The position numbers were made by a program, and so were the translations under genes. A DNA stretch of 64,000 bases from contig PCDI01000001.1 of assembly GCA_002778195.1 (NCBI GenBank), positions 3,807,869 to 3,871,868 of the forward strand, in the 5' to 3' direction. The notes below the pieces were generated by a model that was given only the letters and a program-made list of their open reading frames with translations, did not search any database and was not told the DNA's origin. Origin of the DNA: Raffaelea ambrosiae. Lineage: Eukaryota; Ascomycota; Sordariomycetes; Ophiostomatales; Ophiostomataceae. Of this stretch, positions 23,315 through 32,675 are shown one piece after another (positions within the stretch are counted from its first letter, which is position 1; each line of letters opens with the position of its first letter).

Positions 23315-23965
23315 CTATCTAGACGTGGATGTGGTGGTGGCGTCACGGGTAACATCGAGATCGAGAACAATCGCTTTGGTTGTCAAGCGTTTCGCCGTGG
23401 TGCGGACAACGAGACGGGCGACTTGACCGCCTGCATTGCGCTGAACAGGAAGGGCAGCGACCATGCCATGGACCAGGGCCATGCAGGTGCGCTCGCAGAC
23501 AACAGCCATGACGGCCTTTGTCTGGGCCAAGAGTCGGCAATCGTCAACGTATTGTGCGATGATGGCAAGAAATGCGCCAAGAATGTCGGTCGATTCGGGA
23601 CCAATGTCCTTGCTCAGTCGCACTCTCAGATCGTGGTTGATGGCGTAGAGGATGCACCGGGCGTGGCTGGCAGCGGGGCCACACTGGGGGCGCGCCGCCA
23701 ACGTTTCAGCCACCTGGGACGATGCATCAATAGCCTCAAATAGCAGGAATTTGGTGGCTTGGGAATCAATCGCCTCGTCGATGTTATTGGGGGATTGAAA
23801 GAGGTTGGAGATCTTGTCAATGATGTTGGCGAGATTGAGGCTGACGTGAGGAATTGGCTCTGTTTGGAAGGGAGAGGGCGGTATGACAATCGTCAAACGT
23901 GGGCTCTCGCGGTTTCCTTCGCTTCCCTGCCGGGACAGAGTATTGTCTTGTTGATCCAGAGACAT
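23315..23965 (-). CDS. Hypothetical protein, 216 aa
   Basis: Single-exon ORF with no family recognised. The ATG at 23965 has a favourable ACCAAAATG context and a TATAAAG about 106 bp upstream; an upstream in-frame ATG at 24124 would place that TATA inside the gene, so 23965 is preferred. After a polar 35-residue N-terminus the protein is strongly helix-forming, with regular hydrophobic spacing (LNLANIIDKISNLF; KFLLFEAIDASSQVAETLAA; ILGAFLAIIAQYVDD). This could be a stand-alone helical protein or the C-terminal part of a regulator that lost its DNA-binding region. No membrane segment or signal peptide. It sits next to the retrotransposon and its codon use is less G/C-biased than neighbouring genes. 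Confidence 0.55.
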   Translation of the reverse strand: MSLDQQDNTLSRQGSEGNRESPRLTIVIPPSPFQTEPIPHVSLNLANIIDKISNLFQSPNNIDEAIDSQATKFLLFEAIDASSQVAETLAARPQCGPAASHARCILYAINHDLRVRLSKDIGPESTDILGAFLAIIAQYVDDCRLLAQTKAVMAVVCERTCMALVHGMVAALPVQRNAGGQVARLVVRTTAKRLTTKAIVLDLDVTRDATTTSTSR

Positions 23966-24070
23966 TTTGGTGAATTCGCCGTTCAAACAGTAGCAAACAA
24001 TTGTGGTCGCAGATGTAGTTGTTGTAGCCAGTTTGGATTTTCTATCCGGCGAATGTGCCCTCGGTCTGCA

Positions 24071-24077
24071 CTTTATA
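24071..24077 (-). promoter_or_regulatory. TATA box for the 216-aa hypothetical gene
   Basis: TATAAAG on the minus strand, about 106 bp upstream of the ATG at 23965. Confidence 0.5.
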
Positions 24078-24399
24078 TTTTCAAATAGAGTTCGAATTTT
24101 AACATCAATTACTAAAATTTGCATGGTGGTTTGTGTGTTTACATCTTACGGCCGTATTCAAACATCTCGCATCCGTCAATAGACGCTAAGTTTAGGTTGT
24201 GTCGCGAGGCTGCCCTATTACATCACCAGGGTTGAGACTCCACGCCAGACGTGATTCCATCCGAGTGGCAGTACTTCAGCAATCGACTCATCGATACTTA
24301 GGTCAAAATTATTTTCTTTCTTGTCGGAAAAACCTGGCCGATCAATCTGCCCTAGAGTATATATATATAACTAGGCTAACAGATATAACAAGCAAAGAA

Positions 24400-24421
24400 C
24401 CCCCCCCCCCCCCCCCCCCCC
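24400..24421. repeat. Poly-C run of about 21 bases
   Basis: The longest homopolymer in the window, just beyond the 3' end of the MFS sugar-transporter gene, preceded by a short (TA)n tract. Its length is likely to be unreliable. Confidence 0.9.
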
Positions 24422-24504
24422 AAAACCAGTACGGCCGAGCAACGCTGCTAGCCCTAGCGGGCGAGCCCACTGCACTGTACACGTCCCCGGCTTACACGAT
24501 CTCC

Positions 24505-26220
24505 TCAATTCGGCGGGGACACCTCCTCTTCCTCTACGCGCATCTTTTTCCCCTCCACGTTGGTGATTTGAGCGCCCAGTCCGGTGCACGTGTACGTTTT
24601 GAACTGGCGCGGCTTCACCCGGGCTTGGAACATCTCGTCGAGCTCCTCGAGGGACCGGCCCTTGGTTTCGGGGACGATGAGCAGCACCCAGATCAGAGCG
24701 ACCACCGAGAAGCCCCCATAAATGAAAGCGACCGAGCCGCCGATGCTGGCCTGGACATAGGGGTTCACAAAGTTGATGGGGACAGACGTCACGAAGCTGC
24801 CCATCGAGGCCAGGAAGAGCGTGCGCTCGCGCAGCTGGCCCGTGCCCACTTCGGCCGCCACGACCCAGCAGCCCGGGCCCCAGGTGAAGCCGTAGATGCA
24901 GTACCACAGGATGAGCAGCGCGGCGGAGGCGTTGCCCACCGCCGTCGCGTAGTGGCCGGACGTGCCCTGGGTGGTGGCGACGGCGGTTCCCAGCATGGTG
25001 CACGCGAGGCCGATGGCGCCCCCGGACAGCGAGCGGCGCCGGCCAATGTGGTCAAACGTGAGAAAGGTGACGATGTGGACGGCGAAGCTGCAGCCGGTGA
25101 CCATGACGTTGGTGCGGAGGGCGTCGGGAAAGCCCAGCTGCTGCAGAAAGGTGACGATGAAGTTCTGGATAAACGACACGCCCTGGGCCTGCTGCAGGAT
25201 CTGCACGCCCATGGCGACGACGGTGCGCCGCAGGTTGGTGCCCCGAAAGCAGTCGGCGATCGACGTGGCCTTGTGCAGCTCCTGCTGCTCGGCCACCTGG
25301 GCCCGCAGCAGCTGCACCTCGTACGGGACCGTGTCCGGGTGGTTGGACAGCGACCGCAGCACCGCCTCGGCCTCGTCGAACTTGCCGCGGTAGACCAGGA
25401 AACGCGGCGACTCGGGCAGGAACGCGTACAGGGTCGTGTAGCCGATGGGGACGATCAGCTGGATGAGGATGACAATCCTGGGTTTGGCACAAAGGCCGGG
25501 CGTGTTAGCCGTCGGCATCCTGAGCACGCGGCTTCCGGCCGCCGGAGGGAGACAACGACTCACAAGTACTGCCACCGATCACCGCGCGAGCGTGCTGCAT
25601 AGGTCACAATGGAGGCCATGAATGTGCCGAGAGACGTGAAGAAGCTGTAAAGAGCGAGGAATGCGCCTGCGGTCGGGGGGGGGAAGGTTTTGGAGGGCGT
25701 CAACCAGTGTTCGTCTATGGGAGTGTGGCTACACCGCATGGTGGTCGGGATACGAACCTCGAATCCGCGGCGGGGCACATTCGGACAGATACATGGGCAC
25801 AATATTGGACGCCAGACCGATGCCAGAGTAGACAATAATTCTGCCGGCGACCAGTTGCCAGAACGAGGTCACGGCCGACGCCTCGATGGCTATGCCCATG
25901 GTCAAGAGGAGCGACATGACCAGGAACGTCTTCTTGCGGCCGAGGGTCGTCGTCACAAAGGGGGCCAGGATGCATCCCAGGATGATGCCGGCCGATCCCG
26001 TGCCTGTGCCGACGGACGTCTTGTGCGAAGGAATGACGTACGCGCCCTTCTCGGGGCTGTACTCGCCGTACTGGCGCTGGAACTCGGACAGGCCCAGGGC
26101 GCCTCCCCACCAGCCATTGTCATAGCCGAACCCAAAGGCCCCGAGGGACGACACGAAGCCGATGAGAAGCAAACGGCGGTTCAAGTCTTGGTAGAGGGGG
26201 TTTTTCCGGATGCTCTCCAT
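24505..26220 (-). CDS. MFS sugar transporter (sugar porter family)
   Basis: Plasma-membrane hexose or oligosaccharide importer. Model: complement(join(24505..25477,25564..25666,25758..26220)), 512 residues, phases consistent. Hallmarks in order: helix 1 GFGYDNGWWGG near residue 30; the loop LGRKKTF between helices 2 and 3; CAPPRIRG after helix 4, completed across intron 1; PESPRFLVYRGK after helix 6; QILQQAQGVSF in helix 7; HIGRRRSL between helices 8 and 9; and PETKGRSLEELDEMF after helix 12. The first intron has an unusual GTTCGT donor and a G/C-rich run near its acceptor. Length and motifs are complete, so it is probably functional. Sugar specificity unknown. Confidence 0.93.
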
Positions 26221-26962
26221 GGCTGTGTTCTTCGTGTCTTTGAATCGTGGGTCAATCTTTTTATTATTTTTTGCCTTTTCTTTTTGGCCGAAACAGACGG
26301 CCGGGCGATCCTATGTCGAGGAAAGGAAGAAGGCATACTGGTGACCAGCATGGCGGTGCGAGCATGTTATATAACAGTGGATGGTCTTCATGGCCTCGGC
26401 TGGACGACAGCCCCATTGGGGAGAAGGACGTACGGTTCTGACAAGTGGGGACCATTGCGGAGAGCCCCAGATCCCATACTGTGAGAAGTGTGAAAGCGGA
26501 CGCTAACTAATCCCCACGGGGCAGTTTTAAGCACCGCCAAGGGCACGCAAAGGTCGCTACTGTCGTTTTCGTGCTTCTGTTCTTCCGCTTTGACTCTGAT
26601 GTGTTTTGCTGTGATTTTTACCTGCATTTTCTTCTTGTTTCCCTCTTCCTCCCTCTGCCACTTTTCGGCTGCCCCCTTTACTTCGGTCTCCTGCCTTCCA
26701 TACTCTGTCCCAGCGGCCGTCTCGCCTCTTCTGTTTCTCGCTCTTTGGCATCGGCCATTCGTCTGACTTCTTGCTAGACGTTCTGTCTGTACGGTATGCT
26801 AGAAAGCATCGGCCTGGTTCTGGGCGTGGTCCGGGCGAAGATGGAGCACATCATCTACGCAATCTGGAAGATTTGGTCGATAGAATTGGATTTCTACACT
26901 CTATCCATGGCATGGCCAAACAGTTACAGAGCGAAAGGAGCCAGCCGTTGACATGCTGGAAA
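26221..26962. other. Intergenic region between two minus-strand genes
   Basis: Upstream flank of the sugar transporter; a CT-rich block spans 26600-26770. No gene seen. Confidence 0.5.
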
Positions 26963-28474
26963 TCAGAGCTCGTCATGGCCAACGCTTCCTGCTTGCGCAA
27001 TGGACTCGGGCCCCAACATTGTGAAGATGATTCTCCTATAGGACACCAACCTCTCGTTCCGCACTTCCAGGATCAGATGCAGATGCTTGTCCGCCTCTGG
27101 GTGGGCATTGCGCCCCGGCTTACGGAGGACGTCGCGGGAGGGGATGGTGACGGTCACCTGTGGCGAGTCCGCGCCAGCCAGACCCAGCTGGGCAACGTCT
27201 CTTCGGGGGCTGTTGTTGTTGGAGGAGGGCTCCCGGTACTGCCACCACCTGTACGTCAGCGTGCCACTGTCGCCGTTGCTGTCCGGGTCGCAGGACGCGG
27301 CCGCATCCAGAACGACCTCGTGGCCCGGCTCGGCCACGATCTTGATCGGCGTGCGGCCGGCGTCCCCGTTGACGACCGCCACAGGGGCGTGGCGGGCCTC
27401 CTGGAAGTGGGCGCGGACAGCCCACTGCATCCGTGCCGCAAAGTCGTTCTGGAATGCGTCCCGCCACCGCCAGACGGTGGCGTGCGAGCCCATGAGGGTG
27501 CGCCCCGTGGCCTCGTCCACCAGGGTGTCGACCGAGTCGGCGTAGTGGCCCTCGCCGTAGGCCACGGGCCCGTAGCGGCCGCCCCAGGAGCCCCATTCGG
27601 GGTGTTCGGGGTCGGACAGGCCGTTGGGGATGACGTAGAGGAGGGACGGCGTGTCTCCCTCGACGATGAAGTCGGCGCTCGGGTACTTGGCGCCGAGGGC
27701 CCCCGCGCTCTGGATGTGCTCGGCGATCCACGCGGGCGAGACGAGGGTCTTGTCGGCGCCGCAGGGGAAGTGGTAGTAGTCGTCGCCGGAGATGCCCCCC
27801 CAGCCTGCGACGGCGTAGCGGTTGAAGTGGTGCACGCTGGCAATGTAGAACAGCTGCGGCCAGTGGCGGCGGATCCACGTCCCGGTGTTGTCTTGGTCCG
27901 AGATGGCATACACCCGCAGCCGGGACACAAACGTGGCCACCGCGGCGGCGTCTCGGGTGGCGTTGACGTGCCACAGCGCCTGGGCGAGGACCGAGGCGCC
28001 GCCCCAGACGAGCACCCACAGGGGGTGGCTGCTGTCCGCGGCATCGACGGCGCGGACGAGCCTGTCGGACCCCTCGCTGTCCCGGCCCTCGCCTACGCCG
28101 TCCATGCCATAGAGGGGCAGGCCAGAGGCGATGAGGCTGTGGAGGTAGGCGGCGTCCGGCCATCCGGCGGCGTGTTGGCGGAGGTTCGGCAGGACGGCCG
28201 CGTAGGCGTCGACAATGTCGTGCATCTGGTCTGGCCGCGTGGTGTCGTTGAGCCACACGCTCGTGGTCGCCACCAGGCCTTGGATGTCCAGCGCGTTGGC
28301 GTAGACCATGAGGCGCACCATCGACTGCGCATCATCCTCCTCGTTGGCAATGTCGCTCAGCAGAAAGACTCGGGGCTTTGCGGCTGCTGTCGTCGTCGAG
28401 CAATGCGTTCCCGACGCAGCAACCGAGCAGAAACCAAGCCATAGAGTGAGAGACTTGAGGCACGAGGGCCGCAT
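26963..28474 (-). CDS. Secreted DUF1593 (Sde182-type) nucleoside-hydrolase-like protein
   Basis: Single exon, 503 residues. An N-terminal secretion signal (SLTLWLGFCSVAASG) is followed by the nucleoside-hydrolase-like domain: RVFLLSDIANEEDDAQSMVR carries the Asp/Asn-rich start where the hydrolase fold usually binds calcium. WVLVWGGASVLAQAL and YAISDQDNTGTWIR are typical DUF1593 blocks. The C-terminal 120 residues (TPIKIVAEPGHEVVLDAAASCDPD, then a VTVTIPS strand) form the beta-rich Sde182 C-terminal domain. The family is linked to bacterial polysaccharide-degradation systems and fungal secretomes; substrate unknown. Length is normal and no break is seen. Confidence 0.9.
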   Translation of the reverse strand: MRPSCLKSLTLWLGFCSVAASGTHCSTTTAAAKPRVFLLSDIANEEDDAQSMVRLMVYANALDIQGLVATTSVWLNDTTRPDQMHDIVDAYAAVLPNLRQHAAGWPDAAYLHSLIASGLPLYGMDGVGEGRDSEGSDRLVRAVDAADSSHPLWVLVWGGASVLAQALWHVNATRDAAAVATFVSRLRVYAISDQDNTGTWIRRHWPQLFYIASVHHFNRYAVAGWGGISGDDYYHFPCGADKTLVSPAWIAEHIQSAGALGAKYPSADFIVEGDTPSLLYVIPNGLSDPEHPEWGSWGGRYGPVAYGEGHYADSVDTLVDEATGRTLMGSHATVWRWRDAFQNDFAARMQWAVRAHFQEARHAPVAVVNGDAGRTPIKIVAEPGHEVVLDAAASCDPDSNGDSGTLTYRWWQYREPSSNNNSPRRDVAQLGLAGADSPQVTVTIPSRDVLRKPGRNAHPEADKHLHLILEVRNERLVSYRRIIFTMLGPESIAQAGSVGHDEL

Positions 28475-29538
28475 GGTGCCGGCAGTGTAGACGATGGAAA
28501 CTTGTCCTCTAAAAAGGACAACAAAGTTGGTTTAGAGGGAAAGCATGCTGGCCAAAAAATGGAAAAAAAAAAAGTGCTGGACATTTTGAACGGGCCATTG
28601 CGACATAGGGCGCTCTCACCTTCCTCCTTCTTCGACTTCTGACGGTATTTTTCATGGCAGCTTTCCCTACACTGGAGCAATGCTTACAGCTTCCTCCTTA
28701 GGGCAGCGTTCGTACCCCAGATCCAAACCGGCCAACTGTGACCCACCTCCGCAACATCTTTACCCCAGCTGCTCCGCGCATGCGCGCTCCCGATTGCCAT
28801 CTTGGGGCACCGTGTATTGATTGGTGTTTGAAACACTCCGGAAATAAGCGTATACGGACCTCTTCCCCGGCTTGCCAAGACAACCTCATTCGATGCAGTG
28901 GTCAGGTTGGACGATCGGATGCCGACATCTAAGCGCTGAGACGTTCGACCTTCGCAGAAAACCAGGACCGCCACAGCCTACTACGGGCCGTATTTACCGA
29001 ACTTGCCTCTTCCAGTACTTTTTCCATGGGATCATTTAGTTTATCTGCTAAGCTCCCCATACCACGTGGCCGTGCCCACTTTGGCCTGGTAAGGTGCCCT
29101 GTTCTGGGCAGTTGGGTAAACCAGCCCGTCAAGTGGATTAATAATACCACCAATCCACCCAACTTCATGTCATAAAATGCGTACGTTGATTCACTCAAGC
29201 AGGTCGTGTGTGGATCACACATGTGAAGGGCTAGTCGAACCGGGCGGCCAAGTACAGCGTGACGGACCAGCTGTGGGTAAACTTTGAGTCAGTGTGAACT
29301 GGCAATGCAGCCATGTCACGATCACAGACGTAATGTTTACTTGTTTCAAGGAACGGGGTTCGTATTCAGATTCAGATTCAGATTCGGATTCATCACTCAT
29401 CAAACTAAGGGCAGACGTAGCAGTATCATAAGTCAGAACACAAGTAGATCCAATGTCGATCGCACTATGGGTCCAAAAGACCGGACCGTCTCGTTTCACC
29501 AGCGCGCTTGTTTTGTTTGTCTCCTGGCCTGTCCCGCA
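28475..29538. other. Intergenic region
   Basis: Upstream flank of the DUF1593 gene. A short imperfect (GATTCA)n stretch occurs near 29365-29395. No gene supported. Confidence 0.5.
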
Positions 29539-31252
29539 TCAGTACGCTTTCTGCATGGCCGCCTTGACTTCGGGAAAGTCCGCCACCTCGACGTGGCTGG
29601 CCACCTTGGCGCCGCTGCTGCTGCGCAGGTATTCGTGGCGCGCGGCCTTGTGGACGCGGCCGTTGAAGACGATGATGCTGAGCTTGTCGTGGTTCTGCAG
29701 GACTTTGATGTCGGCGAGCGGGTCGCCGTCGACGAGCACGCAGTCGGCGAGGTAGCCGGGCTTGATCTGGCCGAGCTCGTGCTCGCGCATCATCAGCTTG
29801 GCGATGCCGAACGTGGCGGCGATGATGGCCTCGTGGGGGGTGTAGCCGAGCAGCGTGACAAAGTGGTCGAGGTCGCGGGCGTAGGTGCCGTGGGGCGTCC
29901 AGGCAAAGCCGTAGTCGCCGCCGGGGAGGACGACGATGCCGCGGCGGTGCATCTCGCGGAGGCCGGCGACGGCGATCTCGAGCTCGCGCTTGTAGCCGGC
30001 CTTTTCGGCGACGGCGGTGGGGTAGCCGAACGCCTCGGCCTCGAAGAGGGTGGCCCACAGCCAGTTGATGGCGGGCACGACAAAGATGCGGTCTTTGGCC
30101 TGTTCCAGCATGTCCATGCCTGGGCCGTTAGTACAATCGAGAAATCAACCAATGAAGTCGAGTGAGCGAGAAATCAACAAAAGAAAAGACAGAGACGAAA
30201 GAAGAGACAATCAAGTGAGCGAAGCGAGCGAGGACAAAAAAAGAAGAGACAATCGAGTGAGCGAAGCGAGCGAGGACAAAAAAAAAAATACCTTCGTCGT
30301 CGGTAAAGGAGGCGTGGAAGACCACGTCGACGCCGTGGCGGACGGACATTTTGACCGAGTCCCGGGCGCGGGCATGGGTGCAGACGCGCTTGTGCAGGCG
30401 GTGGGCCTCGCCGACGGCGGCGGCGGTCTCCTCCTCGGTGAAGAAGCAGTCCTCGGCGGCGCGGCCTTCGCAGAACTCCTCGCCGGACATGCTGAGCTTG
30501 ATGTTGTCGACGCCAATGTCCTCGATGTTGTGGCGGACGATGGCGCGCATGCCGTCGGGACCCTCGGCGAAGGCGGTGATGGACGCGACGAGGTCGCCGT
30601 CGGGCTTGGCGACCTCGCGGGCGTTGGCGAGGTAGCGCGGGCCGGGCAGGTCGCCGGCGCAGATGGCGTCGCGGACGACGACGTCGAGGCGGTCCTTGGC
30701 GGAGGCGGCGCCAAAGGCCATGGTGTAGCCCGAGTCCAGGAAGCACTGGGCGCTCTTGGCCGTGAGCAGGACGTGCTCCTCGACGTGCAGGGCGCCCAGG
30801 CGCTCGAGGTCGCCGCCGTTCCACGTGAAGTGGGCGTGGGCGTCGCCGAGGCCGGGGATCAGCGTGCGGCCGCGGCCCTGGAAGACGCGCACGCGCGGGT
30901 TGCCCTCGAGGGCGGCCCGGTCCGGGACCGTGCCCACGGCCACGATGCGCTCGCCGTGGATGAGCACGTCGCCCGTGTACGGCGGGCGGCCCGAGCCGTC
31001 GAGGATGCGCACGTCGGTGAAGAGGATCTTGGAGTCCGGGTGCGTGCCGGCAATCTCGCGACGCACGGGCGTCAGCGCCGGGTCCAGCGTCATGTTCGCA
31101 ATGTAGGCCACATTGCGGGGCACCGCCGCCTCCGCCGCCGCCGCCGCCGCCGCCGCCTCGCCGTTGACGGGTGCTGTCGCTCCATTCGTGGCGGCGAGGC
31201 TCGTCAGGGACCATGGCGCCCACGACGTGGATCCGGGCTTCCGTTCAGACAT
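29539..31252 (-). CDS. Amidohydrolase, imidazolonepropionase-like
   Basis: Metal-dependent hydrolase of the amidohydrolase superfamily. Model: complement(join(29539..30119,30292..31252)), 513 residues. The intron begins GTATTTT and ends after TACTAAC with CCCAG. The metal-binding HxH (GLGDAHAHF) is near residues 138-140. Further likely ligands are the His in RVCTHARARDS and in GVDVVFHASFTD just before the intron; the C-terminal part includes LPGGDYGFAWTPHG and the composite-domain end PGYLADCVLVDGDPLADI. Residues 33-43 contain an alanine run in a variable N-terminal extension. The close relatives I would expect are fungal imidazolonepropionase-like enzymes of unknown substrate, not the histidine-pathway enzyme itself. 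The intron carries a repeat described separately. Confidence 0.9.
30201..30282 (-). repeat. Intronic 41-bp tandem repeat with a GAGCGAAGCGAG core and A-tract
   Basis: Two adjacent copies of a 41-bp unit containing AGAAGAGACAATC, GAGTGAGCGAAGCGAGCGAG and GACAAAAAA lie in the amidohydrolase intron. On the coding strand the second copy ends in a T-tract 4 bases from the 5' splice site. The core matches the intron repeat at 56560-56643. Confidence 0.9.
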
Positions 31253-32011
31253 GTTGTGGGTGGTTGGGCTGATGGGATGGGATAGGCTCTTTTTGTGTGT
31301 GTGTGTGTGTGTGTGTTCGTGTGGGACAGACCGAGACCTCGTTCTTCGCTCGCCCACAGTTTTGTCCGCTTCGACCAGTGGGCAGCGTCGAGATTTTGAA
31401 TACAAATCAAACCGTAGTTGTCCCGGGCTCCTCCTGGTAGGCCGATGGGACGGCTCGACATGTGGAGAGGTGGGTGGTTCGAGGGCGGGTGCCTCGAGGA
31501 NNNNNNNNNNNNNNNNNNNNNNNNNNNNNNNNNNNNNNNNGGTGTATGTGTGTACGGTGTAGTTACTATCTTTGGATGCAGAGGGATAGAGCCACGCCCG
31601 GCAGAACACATTCGTGCTGCACTGCTACCCTACCCCTGCCCATGACAGCGCGTGGCAGGCCACGACGGGATCTGACAGGCTGGGCGGTGGACGTCCGCGG
31701 TTCTCCACACATCTCCATGGGTTCTCCGTCCTTCTCCTCATCGAAGATTTGCGGGGGGGGGGTTGCATAAACCATCGAGCTGCTGCGTAACGCGGATGCG
31801 TGAGATGGCTGCTTATGACTAGCCCGTTCCTGTTTTGGCCTGCTTGCATCTCATAATACGCCAGAGGGCCCCCCCCCCCTAAAAAAAGGCAAAACAATCC
31901 CTCTGTTCTCCCGTCCAGTCCAGTCGTCTATCTATATCCAAGTCTTCTCCTCCATCCCCAGCCGTTCTCCCGACTGCAACAGACAACGTCTCCCCACGGC
32001 AAGCCAATGCG
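31253..32011. other. Divergent intergenic region
   Basis: Shared upstream region of the amidohydrolase (minus) and the cytochrome b5-like gene (plus). It has a (GT)n tract at 31293-31316, a G9 run near 31752, a C10 run near 31868 and the 40-bp gap. No gene. Confidence 0.55.
31501..31540. other. Assembly gap, 40 N
   Basis: Forty unresolved bases in the region between the amidohydrolase and the cytochrome b5-like gene. Confidence 0.99.
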
Positions 32012-32500
32012 ATGGTGGCTCGGTCCAACCGCCCAGACATGCCATCCATGTCAGCCGACAGGCCAGCCGACAGGCCAGCCGTGCCGAACTCGACCGACAC
32101 AGCAGAGAAATCAGCCGATGCAGAAGCGTCTGAGCGTCCCGTCGCGGCCGCGTTTCCCTTGGCGCCCGACCACCTCGCCGACCAGGACCTTCCCTTCATC
32201 CCCGCCTCGGTCGTGGCGGCTGCGAGCCAGCCGGGGACGCAGCGGCCGCACTGGCTTGTCGTCGACGGCGTCGTCTACGACTACCGCCACTTTGCCGCGG
32301 CCCACCCGGGCGGCCCGGACGTCTTGCAGTCCTTCCGCGGCAAGGACTGCACCTGGCAGTTCCACCGCCTCCACGGCCAGGGGGTGCTGCGTGTCTACGG
32401 ACGGCCACTGCGCGTCGGCCGGACCGAAGGCGTCGCCAATCCATTCCGCGAACGTCCCCAGTTTGTCGGCCTGCGCTCGCTCGAGGCCGATTTTTTGTAA
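32012..32500 (+). CDS. Cytochrome b5-like heme-binding domain protein, 162 aa
   Basis: Small soluble protein with one cytochrome b5 fold. VVDGVVYDYRHFAAAHPGG contains the HPGG motif with the first heme His; the second is likely His in WQFHRLHGQGVL. Residues 1-65 are a low-complexity, Pro/Asp-rich N-terminus. No C-terminal membrane anchor is seen, so it is not a classical ER cytochrome b5; it may be a free electron carrier or a non-heme MAPR-like or fusion-derived relative. Single exon; ATG at 32012 chosen, with Met codons at 32039 and 32048 as alternatives. Confidence 0.8.
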   Translation: MVARSNRPDMPSMSADRPADRPAVPNSTDTAEKSADAEASERPVAAAFPLAPDHLADQDLPFIPASVVAAASQPGTQRPHWLVVDGVVYDYRHFAAAHPGGPDVLQSFRGKDCTWQFHRLHGQGVLRVYGRPLRVGRTEGVANPFRERPQFVGLRSLEADFL

Positions 32501-32675
32501 ACGAAAAAAAGCAAAGAGGTTGGTTTTCCTCTCTTCTTCCAAACTCATATATTGGGTCATGTCTATGTATGTATGGTACGTGTGTGTGTATGCAGTCTTT
32601 GTCCGTTCGTTCCGTCTTTCTCTATCTCTATGCTTCTTTTTTCTTCTTCTTCGACTCTCTGACGCGCGCACATGC

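Noticed and set aside
30050..31285. 411-codon ORF on the plus strand
   Set aside because: Antisense of the imidazolonepropionase-like gene and runs through its intron repeat.
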